A stretch of 31,627 nt of DNA from CAYRGQ01 sp964444885 (GCA_964444885.1 CAYUIZ010000022.1:1-31627); one strand, 5' to 3'; positions 22,646-31,597 are shown, numbered from the stretch's first letter. Notes: generated by a model from the letters alone, not told the origin. Translations and numbers: made by a program.

Positions 22646-25352
22646 TTAGAGCTTGCGCTTAACTTCGACTTGCTCGTAGGCTTCAACGATATCACCCACC
22701 TTAATGTCGTTGAAGTTATGAATATTCAAACCACATTCGTAGCCCGCCGACACCTCTTTCACGTCGTCTTTGTAGCGTTTCAAGGAAGCGAGCTTGCCGG
22801 TGAACACCACTACGCCGTCGCGGATAACGCGGATATCGTGGTTCCGGTTGATCTTCCCATCCAGCACCATACAACCTGCAATGGTACCCACCTTGCTGAT
22901 TTTGAATGTTTCGCGGATTTCCACGTTGGCCACGATTTTCTCTTCGAATTTCGGTGCCAACATGCCTTCCATTGCCGATTTCAGCTCCTCGATGGCGTCG
23001 TAGATAATCGAATACAGTCGAATGTCGATCTGCTCCTGCTCGGCCAGCTTGCGCGCACCAGTAGACGGCCGCACTTGGAAACCGATGATAATTGCGTCCG
23101 ATGCTGAAGCGAGCAACACGTCCGATTCGGAAATCTGTCCCACCGATTTGTGGATGATATTAACTTGAATTTCTTCGGTCGACAACTGAAGCAGGGAGTC
23201 GGACAACGCTTCGATGGAACCGTCCACGTCGCCTTTGACGATAATGTTGAGTTCCTTAAAGTTGCCAATGGCTAAACGGCGACCAATCTCGTCGAGTGTA
23301 ATGTGTTTCTGCGTACGCATGCCTTGCTCGCGCTGCAGCTGCAGGCGCTGGTTAGCCACTTGGCGTGCGTCTGCCTCACTCTCCATCTCATAAAACTTGT
23401 CACCTGCCGTCGGTGCACCGGACATACCCAGAATCTGCACCGGCGTAGACGGCCCTGCTTCATTCACGCGCTGGCCGCGTTCGTTGTTCAATGCTTTCAC
23501 ACGTCCGCTATAGGAACCCGCCAAAATCGGTGACCCTACGCGCAAGGTGCCTGACTGAATCAGAACCGTGGTGACAATTCCGCGCCCTTTATCCAGCTCC
23601 GCTTCAATCACGGAGCCTACCGCACGCTTATTCGGATCTGCCTTCAAGTCGAGCAGTTCGGCTTCCAACAAAACCTTCTCAAGCAACTGGTCTACGTTCA
23701 AGCCCGTCTTTCCGGATATTTCCTGACTTTGGTACTTGCCACCCCAGTCCTCGACCAGAATATTCATCGCTGACAACTGTTCGCGAATCCGGTCGGCATT
23801 CGCCCCTGGCTTGTCAATTTTGGTAAATGCAAACACAATCGGCACACCCGCCGCCTGTGCGTGGTTGATTGCCTCCTTGGTTTGCGGCATCACGCTATCA
23901 TCCGCTGCAATAACGATAATGGCGATGTCCGTAACCTGCGCACCACGCGCCCGCATCGCGGTAAACGCTTCGTGGCCCGGTGTATCTAAGAACGTGATTT
24001 TTTTATTGTTTTCCAGTGTCACCTCATACGCACCAATGTGCTGGGTGATGCCACCAGCCTCGCCAGCGATCACGTTGGCCTTTCGGACATAGTCGAGCAA
24101 GGAAGTCTTACCGTGGTCAACGTGTCCCATGACGGTAACAATCGGCGCACGGGGCAACATGTTATCTTCGTTGTCCGGCTCTTCCAGTTCGGTCATTTCC
24201 TCATCGTCAGGCCGCACGAACTCGATTTCGTAACCGAATTCATCGGCGACGATGGTGATGGTTTCGGCGTCAAGGCGCTGGTTGATGGAAACGAACAGCC
24301 CCAAGCTCATACAAGTCGAAATAACCTGCGTAACGGGGACGCCCATCAGGTTNNNNNNNNNNNNNNNNNNNNNNNNNNNNNNNNNNNNNNNNNNNNNNNN
24401 NNNNNNNNNNNNNNNNNNNNNNNNNNNNNNNNNNNNNNNNNNNNNNNNNNNNGCCGCCGCGGCCTCTATTATCAAACTTGCCACGTGCTGCTCCTCCGGC
24501 TGCCGGCTGGCCTGGGCTACCGCCTCCAGGCCGTTCCTTACGCTTGCGTTTACGCTTCTGGTCGTGCGCACCCGCCGGGTTGGACGATGAAGCCACAGGC
24601 TTGTCTGCCTGCGGACGGGTAGGAAGGTCGATACGTCCAACGACGTTCGGCCCGGTCAGGCGTTCGGCTTTTGCTCGGATAACCACTGGCTCGGGCTTCT
24701 TGGCCGGTGCCAATTTGATCTCCGGTTCGGGTGCTTTAGCCGCGGGCGCTACCGGAACCTCGGGCTTGGCCGCTGGTTCGGGGGCAATTTCTTGCTGCGC
24801 TGGTGGCGCTGGGGTTTCGGCAGGTGCAGGCTCGGGTGCCTCAGGCTGCTTTTCCTCAACGGGAGCAGCAGCAGGTTTTGCCTTCTTGTCTGCGCCACGG
24901 TCGCCACGCAGGCTGTCCAGATCAACCTTACCCACGACTTTCATGCCGGGCACGGTAGATTTGCGCACTTCTTCCACGGCAGGCGATGCTTCTGCCTCAG
25001 GTTCTTTTTCGGTTTCGACCGGCTGTTCTTTTGGAACAGTAGGAAGCACGCCGGCATTTTTAATCAAAATCTCCTCGCTGTCGTGGTCCCGCTGCGGTCT
25101 AGGGGAAGCTGTCTCAGGTACGGTTTCTTCACGACGGATCTTGCCAATCACGATTTGGTTAGCCTCCTCCTTGACGATTTTGTCACCCTGAAACTCGCGC
25201 AAGAGCGCATTGTATATCTCACCGTCAAGCTTGTAAGCTGGTTTTGCTTCTACTTCAAAACCACTCTTTACCAAGAAATCGACAGCAGTACCAATACCGA
25301 TGTTTAACTCTTTCGCTGCTTTAAGTAATGTTATGCTTTTCTTTTCTGACAT
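22646..25352 (-). CDS. infB: Translation initiation factor IF-2 (interrupted by an assembly gap)
   Basis: IF-2 is the GTPase that brings initiator tRNA to the 30S subunit and promotes subunit joining. The N-terminal part (300 codons, 25352-24453) has the IF2N-like start MSEKKSITLLKAAKELNIG, then an Ala/Pro/Glu-rich linker and a basic Gly/Arg-rich stretch. After 100 N, 568 residues follow: the second IF2N-like region (VTQVISTCMSLGLFVSINQR), the G domain (GHVDHGKT, DTPGHEAF, TKID as G4) and the C-terminal beta barrels. G4 has Thr where the common motif is NKID. Last gene of the rimP-nusA-infB operon. The N run is not a multiple of three, so it must not be read as true sequence length. Confidence 0.95.
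24353..24452. other. 100-N assembly gap inside infB
   Basis: Exactly 100 N, a conventional scaffold placeholder. The two flanking infB halves are in frame only if the real insert is a multiple of three, so the true length is not 100. Compared with typical Bacteroidota IF-2 (about 1000 residues), roughly 100-150 residues are probably missing. Confidence 0.95.
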
Positions 25353-25383
25353 CTAACGTGTTGTTCCCCTATATGGTTTGCTA

Positions 25384-25418
25384 CAAAAATATGCTTTTTA
25401 AAACGGTTTGTCGACAAA
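25384..25418 (-). promoter_or_regulatory. Possible internal promoter before infB, overlapping a palindrome
   Basis: Minus-strand TATTTTTG (25391-25384) fits TAnnTTTG; TTTG (25418-25415) lies 23 bases upstream, slightly long. The -33 box is part of the perfect palindrome GTTTGTCGACAAAC (25406-25419). It would allow infB to be transcribed separately from nusA. Confidence 0.35.
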
Positions 25419-25469
25419 CTTTTCAAAATCTGCAACGTCCCCGTGACATTCAGGCCGATAGCTCCTCGA

Positions 25470-26708
25470 TTATTCGAATTCGGCGGCCAGTACTTGCAAC
25501 ACTTCCTGGATGGTACTCTCTTCCAAGTCCGTCCGGCGCACAAGGTCGTCCGCACTCAGGGCCAGTACCGATTTAGCCGTATCAAGCCCAACACGCTTGA
25601 GTTCATCGATAATCCAGCTTTCGATTTCGTCTGCGAATTCTTCGATATCCACATCCTCCTCCAGTTCATTGGTTTCGCGGTAGACATCGATTTCATAGCC
25701 TGTCAGCTTGCCGGCCAGCTTGATGTTGTGGCCACCACGCCCGATGGCCAAAGACACCTGATCGGACTTGAGGTAAACCGCTGCCGTCATCGTCGTGTCG
25801 TCTAGCTTGATGGAGCTAATCCGGGCTGGGCTTAGTGCCCGCTGGATATAAAGCGTGCTGTTATTGGTGAAATTAATCACGTCAATATTTTCGTTGCGAA
25901 GCTCACGGACAATGCCGTGGATACGCGACCCTTTCATACCCACGCAGGCACCCACCGGGTCAATCCGGTCGTCATACGACTCAACGGCCACTTTCGCACG
26001 CTCGCCCGGTTCGCGGACAATCTTGCGAATGGTAATCAGTCCGTCAAAAATCTCCGGAACTTCCAGTTCGAATAGGCGCTGCAAAAATTCGGGTGCCGTA
26101 CGCGAAATAATAATTTTCGGGTTGCTGTTCTGCATGTCCACTTTGTGGACGACTGCCCGGATGTTGTCGCCTTTTTTGAAATAGTCTGCCGGAATCTGCT
26201 CGGACTTCGGCATGATCAGCTCATTACCTTCGTCGTCCAGTACCAGGGTCTCCTTTTTCCAAATTTGGTAAACCTCGCCGGTAATCAGTTCGCCTTCGCG
26301 GTCCTTATATTTCTTGAACACCTCGTCTTTCTCCAGTTCAAGGATACGCGATACGAGCGTCTGCCGCGCCGCCAGGATAGCCCGCCGCCCGAAGCTTTCC
26401 AGCGTAATTTGCTCGATATGCTCGTCGCCCACCTCCAAATCAGGATCGATTTTCTGGGCGTCGGCCAACTCAATCTCCAGGTCGTCATCCTCCGAAAACT
26501 CATCCTCGACTACGACGCGCGTCCGCCAGATCTCCAGGTCTCCGTTGTCTGGGTTGACAATAACATCGACGTTTTCATCCGTGCCATACCGCCTGCGGAT
26601 CATGCTTCGAAAGACTTCTTCCAGTACGCTAATAACCGTGGGGCGATCGATATTCTTAAACTCTTTAAATTCTTGGAAAGAGTCTATCAGATTAATGTTG
26701 TTGCTCAT
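25470..26708 (-). CDS. nusA: Transcription termination/antitermination factor NusA
   Basis: A 412-residue NusA, which binds RNA polymerase and nascent RNA to modulate pausing, intrinsic termination and antitermination. The N-terminal polymerase-binding domain (about 1-130) is followed by S1 (about 138-205), KH1 (about 235-300, DPVGACVGMKGSRI) and KH2 (about 305-370, LAIGRGGHNIKLA). The tail is acidic and then helical, without the two extra repeats of E. coli NusA. The ATG is one base after the rimP stop, so they are tightly coupled. infB follows after 117 bases. Confidence 0.97.
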   Translation of the reverse strand: MSNNINLIDSFQEFKEFKNIDRPTVISVLEEVFRSMIRRRYGTDENVDVIVNPDNGDLEIWRTRVVVEDEFSEDDDLEIELADAQKIDPDLEVGDEHIEQITLESFGRRAILAARQTLVSRILELEKDEVFKKYKDREGELITGEVYQIWKKETLVLDDEGNELIMPKSEQIPADYFKKGDNIRAVVHKVDMQNSNPKIIISRTAPEFLQRLFELEVPEIFDGLITIRKIVREPGERAKVAVESYDDRIDPVGACVGMKGSRIHGIVRELRNENIDVINFTNNSTLYIQRALSPARISSIKLDDTTMTAAVYLKSDQVSLAIGRGGHNIKLAGKLTGYEIDVYRETNELEEDVDIEEFADEIESWIIDELKRVGLDTAKSVLALSADDLVRRTDLEESTIQEVLQVLAAEFE

Positions 26709-26709
26709 T

Positions 26710-27177
26710 TTACTTAAATGAAATTAACACTTTACTAGTTGCAATGTTATCAAAAGGGATTTCGGTGGCGGCAGTAACCGCCTTTTTCCCTTTTTCTTTT
26801 GTTGTAATTTCTACTACGATATGCTGCGGGGCCACATCCCGCAACGGACCTTCAACCTCACTTCCATCCTGTAGCTTGACCCGTAGCGTCCGCCCGACAT
26901 TCTTTCGGTATTGCCGTTCGCTGGACAGCGGATAATCCGTGCCTGGCGAGGACACTTCCAGGTTGTAAGCTTTGTCGATCACGTTTTCTTCTTCAAGATG
27001 GAAACCGACATGCCGACTAATCGCTACGCAATCCTGTATGCTGATGCCTTGGTCTCCGTCCACAAAGATGAGCAGCTTACCGTCGCCACGCATCTTGACG
27101 TCCACGATAAAAAGATCATCGCGGTCCGCTATCTTTTCGGCAACTAATTCCCTTACTCTTGATTTGACTTGTACCAT
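26710..27177 (-). CDS. rimP: Ribosome maturation factor RimP
   Basis: A 155-residue RimP, needed for 30S subunit maturation. The N-terminal alpha/beta domain contains DLFIVDVKMRGDGKLLIFVDGDQGISIQDC and the middle has YNLEVSSPGTDYPL, the family signature; the C-terminal beta-barrel domain follows. It is the first gene of the conserved rimP-nusA-infB operon. A promoter at 27274-27304 is followed by a terminator-like hairpin and a 16-codon upstream ORF ending three bases before the ATG, suggesting regulated entry into the operon. Confidence 0.95.
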   Translation of the reverse strand: MVQVKSRVRELVAEKIADRDDLFIVDVKMRGDGKLLIFVDGDQGISIQDCVAISRHVGFHLEEENVIDKAYNLEVSSPGTDYPLSSERQYRKNVGRTLRVKLQDGSEVEGPLRDVAPQHIVVEITTKEKGKKAVTAATEIPFDNIATSKVLISFK

Positions 27178-27180
27178 GCC

Positions 27181-27231
27181 TTATCGTAAACTATTACCCT
27201 CTTTGTGTGGCGAAACCAAAAAACCAGCCAT
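27181..27231 (-). CDS. Possible 16-residue leader peptide upstream of rimP
   Basis: An ATG at 27231 opens a short frame encoding MAGFLVSPHKEGNSLR and stops (TAA) three bases before the rimP ATG. It starts right after the T-tract of the leader hairpin. Such close stop/start spacing would allow reinitiation. It is short enough to occur by chance, so this is a tentative call. Confidence 0.25.
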   Translation of the reverse strand: MAGFLVSPHKEGNSLR

Positions 27232-27232
27232 G

Positions 27233-27257
27233 AAAAAAGGGGACCATTTTTGTCCCC
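27233..27257 (-). terminator. Terminator-like hairpin in the rimP leader (candidate attenuator)
   Basis: GGGGAC (27239-27244) pairs with GTCCCC (27252-27257) around a seven-base loop. On the minus strand the stem is followed by six T residues (27238-27233). It starts about 14 bases after the predicted operon transcript start (27270) and before rimP. Confidence 0.7.
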
Positions 27258-27273
27258 TCTCTTCCAAGATATG

Positions 27274-27304
27274 CAAAAGTACGAAAAAATATAGCAATAT
27301 CAAA
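27274..27304 (-). promoter_or_regulatory. Promoter of rimP-nusA-infB
   Basis: Minus-strand TTTG (27304-27301), 19-base spacer, TACTTTTG (27281-27274). Both elements match consensus. The predicted start near 27270 gives a leader of about 93 bases containing the hairpin and short ORF. Confidence 0.65.
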
Positions 27305-27359
27305 CAGCCCGTGATATTTTTTTACGGCATCCGAAAACGTACCACAAGGGGATTAAATA

Positions 27360-27395
27360 GCGGAAGGCGCCCGGTATAATCCGAGCGCCTTCCGC
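27360..27395 (-). terminator. Strong hairpin after the metalloprotease gene
   Basis: GCGGAAGGCGC (27360-27370) pairs perfectly with GCGCCTTCCGC (27385-27395); after one mismatch CGG pairs with CCG around loop TATAAT. On the minus strand TATTTAAT follows, a weak U-rich tail. It lies 28 bases beyond the metalloprotease stop and upstream of the rimP promoter, so it insulates the two units. Confidence 0.75.
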
Positions 27396-27422
27396 TTGCA
27401 TGGCCCTATGTTGTTTCATCTC

Positions 27423-30005
27423 TTATTTTGGGTCTAGCGCGCGGGCTATCCGGGCAGACAAATCCTGCAAGTGATATTTGCTGAGGGCATCCGACGTGCC
27501 GGGCACGGCAGCATTGATGCGTTGTTGCAAGGCCAAGAGCTGGCCGCGGGCGATGCTGCTCACATCGGACGTCGTGGGGTCTATGCGCGGTGCGCTGAAT
27601 GGGCTGGCCCCTCCCGATGCCGGTGGCGGCGCAACCAACAATCCTTCCAACGTACTGACGTAATGCTTTTGTAGGTTGCGCTTGTGCAGGTCAATGGCCT
27701 TTCGGCTACGCAATTCGGCCCATAGGCCTGCGTTTAAATCGTCGAACATATCCGTCACGCGGTACGCTTCGTTGCCCAAGCTGTTTTCCGCTCGCAATAA
27801 GTTTTGGATCACGCGGGGTGACACCAAACGCGTGAGGGTCGCGTTTTGCACGCGGCCCAGCAGTTCGGCGGTATTGTCGCCCGTCAGGCTTACGATGTCG
27901 TCGCTGAGTATCCAATTAGGCGTCTCGAAGACCTGTTTGTTCAGGAAGTCCATCGCCCCTTGCTGGCGTTGCTTTTCGGTAAAGGCATACACGCTTCCCT
28001 CCTCTTCCTGGGTTTTATACGTTTGCTGTATACCGCCTACGTTTTTGACGACATGGCCGGCATAACGGCCAAACTGGGCGAAAACCTGCCCGTACAGCTC
28101 AGACAGCCCGGCGTATTGCGCATTGGGCTCCTTCGTCCATTCCTGCAAGTTGGGTACGATACGCTGCAAATTCATGATCCCGTAGGTGCTGGCCAGTACG
28201 GCATCATCGCCCAGGTCTTCGTTCTGCGAGCGCGGATCGTCGGGATTGCTTTCATGACCGAACCAGAAAATGGGATCCTGCAGCTTATCCATAAGCCAGG
28301 CATTCAGAACGGGTTTTTCCTCATCTGCACTGCTGGCATCCGGAATCATTTTGTATCCCCACTCGATGGCCCATTTGTCGTAATAGTTCACCCGCGGAAT
28401 CATGTCCTCCTCGGCGATACCATCCCCGGGCTGCGCCACGTAGTTAAACCGCGCGTAATCCATGATGGAAGTGACGTGGCCATGCTCCTTCACCCACTGC
28501 GGATCGCGGAGTTTCTCGACGGGGTAAGTCGAGCTGGCACCAAAATTATGGCGAAGGCCTAACGTGTGGCCAACTTCGTGGGCCGACACAAACCGGATCA
28601 GTTCGCCCATGAGTTCGTCCTCGAATACCAAACGGCGCGCCCGCTGGTCGTAGGGCCCTGCCTGAATGAAATACCAATTGCGTAGCAAGCTCATCACATT
28701 GTGGTACCAGTTGATATGGCTCTCGATAATTTCGCCGCTTCGCGGGTCGTTCACGTGGGGGCCGCTCGCGTTGGGTACGTCCGACGGCTTATACACGATA
28801 GCCGAGTACCGTGCATCTTCAATGGACCATTCCGGGTCTTCCTCAGGCGTCGGTGCGCGCCGGCCGATAATCGCATTCTTAAAACCGGCTTGCTCAAAAG
28901 CTACCTGCCAGTCGTTGACGCCTTGAATGAGGTAAGGAATCCATTTCTCTGGCGTCGTGGGATCGATGTAAAAAACAATCGGCTTCTTGGGCTCCACCAG
29001 TTCGCCCCGGCGGTATTTCTCCATGTCTTCCTCTTTCGGTTCCACGCGCCAGCGCGTGATGAGTGACTGACGCTTCACCCCTTGCGGATTGGCATCAAAA
29101 TCCGTGTAGTTGACCGTAAAGTAACCAACCCGATTATCGTAATAACGGGGCTGCATGGGCACTTCGGGCAATAGCACGAGGGAGCTGTTAAGTTCCAGCG
29201 TCGCCGTTCCGGTTGGTGCGGCTCCTGGACGGGCTGGTGCATTGCTACCCGTCGGCGAGCCCGCCGTCCGGTTATAGGTTTTCACGGTTTTGATTTCCGT
29301 ATTGATGGGATACGCCCGGACGCTTTCCACATAGGATTTATCAGCCTGAAGCGGACCTAAGCGCAACGCATTCTTGTACGACGGGCTGAAAAACAGAATG
29401 TCATTGTCGCCCTCAAGGTAGGACGTGACGTCAAAAATGACGCTATTCCCGTGCTTGCCGAACGCGGCGATGTCGAAACTGTTCGCTATGGGCTGGATAT
29501 TGGAATTCCGGACAGACAGGTACATGTCCTGGGTGCTGTCGGCACGTTCGGAATGAGAAATACGCCGCAGGAAGACCTTGTTGTTTGGCCCTTTTTCAAA
29601 CTGAATAACATTGCGATTGATTTGATCGCCTGCAAAGCCCTGGGTACCGGTACGCAGACCCGCACCCGATTTAGAAATACGGTTCACGACCAGTATCTCA
29701 CGCCCCATAAGGGAATCAGCCAGCTCGAAAAAATACTTGTCGTCCTGGAAATAGACATTGAGCAAACCGGAGTCGATGACCGCCTTTTCATTGATAAAGG
29801 CATCGAATTTTTTCGGTTCGGTTTTCCGTGCCGGGCCACCTGCCCGGGCGCCGCTGTCGCGCTTGGTGGTGTCTGTCGTGGCGCTAGCAGCGCTCGGTGC
29901 CTGCGCCACGGCGGGCGCGGTTGCGGCTTTGCGCGAAGAGCATCCTGGCGCGGTGTATACCAAAGCCGCGGCGATGCCAGTAAGAAATAGGTATTTTCTA
30001 ATCAT
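27423..30005 (-). CDS. DUF5117/DUF4953-type zinc-dependent metalloprotease lipoprotein
   Basis: 860 residues. The signal MIRKYLFLTGIAAALVYTAPGC gives a probable lipid Cys22, followed by SSRK and an Ala/Thr-rich tether. The layout matches the Bacteroidota zinc-dependent metalloprotease family: an N-terminal beta-rich region (DUF5118/DUF5117; ELADSLMGREILVVNRISK, VGYFTVNYTDFD) and a C-terminal metalloprotease region (DUF4953-like). The zinc site is HEVGHTLGLRHNFG with His476, Glu477, His480 and His486, and the downstream SIMDYARFNYV acts as the Met-turn. Probably exported to the cell surface; the substrate is unknown. I chose the ATG at 30005 because it starts the signal. A -7 box lies at 30042-30049. 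Confidence 0.9.
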   Translation of the reverse strand: MIRKYLFLTGIAAALVYTAPGCSSRKAATAPAVAQAPSAASATTDTTKRDSGARAGGPARKTEPKKFDAFINEKAVIDSGLLNVYFQDDKYFFELADSLMGREILVVNRISKSGAGLRTGTQGFAGDQINRNVIQFEKGPNNKVFLRRISHSERADSTQDMYLSVRNSNIQPIANSFDIAAFGKHGNSVIFDVTSYLEGDNDILFFSPSYKNALRLGPLQADKSYVESVRAYPINTEIKTVKTYNRTAGSPTGSNAPARPGAAPTGTATLELNSSLVLLPEVPMQPRYYDNRVGYFTVNYTDFDANPQGVKRQSLITRWRVEPKEEDMEKYRRGELVEPKKPIVFYIDPTTPEKWIPYLIQGVNDWQVAFEQAGFKNAIIGRRAPTPEEDPEWSIEDARYSAIVYKPSDVPNASGPHVNDPRSGEIIESHINWYHNVMSLLRNWYFIQAGPYDQRARRLVFEDELMGELIRFVSAHEVGHTLGLRHNFGASSTYPVEKLRDPQWVKEHGHVTSIMDYARFNYVAQPGDGIAEEDMIPRVNYYDKWAIEWGYKMIPDASSADEEKPVLNAWLMDKLQDPIFWFGHESNPDDPRSQNEDLGDDAVLASTYGIMNLQRIVPNLQEWTKEPNAQYAGLSELYGQVFAQFGRYAGHVVKNVGGIQQTYKTQEEEGSVYAFTEKQRQQGAMDFLNKQVFETPNWILSDDIVSLTGDNTAELLGRVQNATLTRLVSPRVIQNLLRAENSLGNEAYRVTDMFDDLNAGLWAELRSRKAIDLHKRNLQKHYVSTLEGLLVAPPPASGGASPFSAPRIDPTTSDVSSIARGQLLALQQRINAAVPGTSDALSKYHLQDLSARIARALDPK

Positions 30006-30041
30006 ATTGAAGAGTGAATAAGACACGTATTGAAACAACGC

Positions 30042-30049
30042 CAAAAATA
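30042..30049 (-). promoter_or_regulatory. -7 element of the metalloprotease gene
   Basis: Minus-strand TATTTTTG fits TAnnTTTG and predicts a start near 30038, 33 bases before the ATG. No -33 TTTG seen at the usual distance. Confidence 0.4.
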
Positions 30050-30119
30050 GAGCTTTTCGGAATGCGAAAGCTATTTAACACAGAATTAAGCGTAAAATAG
30101 CTGTTGCAATGCCCCCTCG

Positions 30120-30938
30120 CTAGCGAATCAGCGGATTTTTTTCGTTGGCAAACAGCCGATACACCTGCTTGTCTACCCAAGCGGGCAATAATTTATTCAT
30201 CCAAACGGCCAATTTGCCTTGACGGGTCATCACGAGCGTCCGTTTGCGTTTGCGTACACCCGTCACGATTCGTTGGGCGACCTCCTCCGCAGACATCATG
30301 GTTTGCTCGTCCATGCTGCTTTCACCCTGCTGCTGGCCCGCCTTGTTCAGCGCTGTTTCCCGGATATGGGAAGCTGTAAAACCCGGGCAAGCCAACAGCA
30401 CATGCAGTCCCGTGTTGAGGTTCTCAACGCGAAGCGATTCGATAAAGCCATTCATCGCAAACTTAGACGCCGAATATCCCGTGCGTCCCGGCAAACCGCG
30501 GTAGCCCGCGATGGACGATACGGCTACGACGGATCCGCCAACGGGCGCTAAATGTGGCAGCGCAAACTTGGTGCAATATACCGTTCCCCAGAAATTGACA
30601 TCCATTAATCGCTTGAGCACCCCCACCTCAACATCCGCAAACAATGCCCGCATGCTTATACCCGCATTGTTGACCAGTACATCGATGCGTCCAAAGGCGC
30701 CCATTGCCTGATTGATGAGCTGTTCGCAATCCGATTCGATACTGACATCGCATTGCACGGCGAGCGCGCGCACGCCCTGGCGTTTTTCCAAATCCTGCGC
30801 CAGCACGCATAAATCGACATAGCGGCGCGCAGCCAATACGATATTCGCTCCCTGGCTAGCAAAGGCCTCGGCAAGGGCCAACCCAATGCCGGAGGAAGCC
30901 CCGGTGATGACTACCGTTTTGTTCTTCAAGTCGTTCAA
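30120..30938 (-). CDS. Short-chain dehydrogenase/reductase
   Basis: About 272 residues, classical SDR fold, NAD(P)-dependent oxidoreductase of unknown substrate. With the start used here, the cofactor loop is GASSGIG (13-19), NNAG is at 90-93, the catalytic Ser is in AVSSIAG (about 141-142), and Tyr155/Lys159 are in YSASK. The basic C-terminus (VRKRKRTLVMTRQGK, then LLPAWVDKQVYRLF) resembles membrane-associated SDRs of the DHRS7/YqjQ type. There is no in-frame ATG before the conserved core. I use the TTG at 30938, which yields the usual MNDLKNKTVVITG; TTGs at 30956 or 30968 (overlapping recR) are alternatives. Likely cotranscribed with recR. Confidence 0.88.
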   Translation of the reverse strand: MNDLKNKTVVITGASSGIGLALAEAFASQGANIVLAARRYVDLCVLAQDLEKRQGVRALAVQCDVSIESDCEQLINQAMGAFGRIDVLVNNAGISMRALFADVEVGVLKRLMDVNFWGTVYCTKFALPHLAPVGGSVVAVSSIAGYRGLPGRTGYSASKFAMNGFIESLRVENLNTGLHVLLACPGFTASHIRETALNKAGQQQGESSMDEQTMMSAEEVAQRIVTGVRKRKRTLVMTRQGKLAVWMNKLLPAWVDKQVYRLFANEKNPLIR

Positions 30939-30960
30939 TGGTTTTCGTGTCGTCAAAGGT

Positions 30961-31575
30961 TTAGGCAATATTGCGTTCGTAGGGTACGCGCGTGGCGATA
31001 GACCGTCCTAACGTCACTTCGTCCACATACTCCAGCTCGCCTCCGAAGGCGATACCACGGGCGATAGTGGTGATTGGAATGCCGAAATGCCGCAGCTTCT
31101 TATACAGGTAAAAAATGGTCGTATCGCCTTCCATCGTTGCACTCAACGCCAAAATGATCTCCGCACCGCCGCCTTCCTGCAGGCGCGCTATCAGGCTGTC
31201 GATCGTCAGATCACTGGGGCCAATTCCGTCCATCGGCGAGATCAGTCCGCCTAGCACATGGTACACGCCATGGAATTGGTTGGTGTTTTCGATGGCCATG
31301 ACGTCGCGCATGTCTTCGACCACGCAAATCAGGCCGGCGTCGCGTTTGGGTGATGCGCAAATCTCGCATTGCACGTCATCCGATATGTTGTGACAGGTCT
31401 TGCAGTGCTTGATTTCCGACTTGAGCCGGGTTAGCGCATCGGCAAACCGGGACACGTCGGCGTCGGGCTGCTTGAGCAAATGCAACACCAGCCGCAGGGC
31501 GGTTTTATGACCAACCCCGGGGAGGCGGCCAAACTCGGCAACGGCTTGTTCCAATAACTTGGAGGAGAAATTCAT
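30961..31575 (-). CDS. recR: Recombination mediator protein RecR
   Basis: A 204-residue RecR, which works with RecF/RecO to load RecA on gapped DNA. The helix-hairpin-helix is in RLPGVGHKTALRLVLHLL (17-34). The zinc finger has Cys58, Cys61, Cys70 and Cys73. The Toprim domain follows (GLICVVEDMRDVMAIE, 81-96), and the C-terminus has TTIARGIAFGGELEYVDEVT, typical of RecR. I chose the ATG at 31575 over upstream frames, since MNFSSKLLEQAVAEFGRLPG is the usual N-terminus. A -7 box (31587-31580) sits immediately upstream, so the leader is very short. Confidence 0.97.
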   Translation of the reverse strand: MNFSSKLLEQAVAEFGRLPGVGHKTALRLVLHLLKQPDADVSRFADALTRLKSEIKHCKTCHNISDDVQCEICASPKRDAGLICVVEDMRDVMAIENTNQFHGVYHVLGGLISPMDGIGPSDLTIDSLIARLQEGGGAEIILALSATMEGDTTIFYLYKKLRHFGIPITTIARGIAFGGELEYVDEVTLGRSIATRVPYERNIA

Positions 31576-31579
31576 GCCA

Positions 31580-31597
31580 CAAAAATAGCCAAAATTA
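31580..31597 (-). promoter_or_regulatory. Overlapping -7 elements of recR
   Basis: Two TAnnTTTG matches on the minus strand: TATTTTTG (31587-31580) and TAATTTTG (31597-31590). Predicted starts are near 31576 and 31586, 1 to 11 bases before the ATG. The -33 region has no clear TTTG. Confidence 0.45.

Noticed and set aside
24453..24640. Upstream extension of the downstream infB half across the N run
   Set aside because: The frame continues through placeholder N into a wrong frame of the N-terminal half; it is an artefact.
24478..25307. Long plus-strand ORFs opposite infB
   Set aside because: They mirror the Ala/Pro-rich linker of infB in antisense frames; composition is low complexity.
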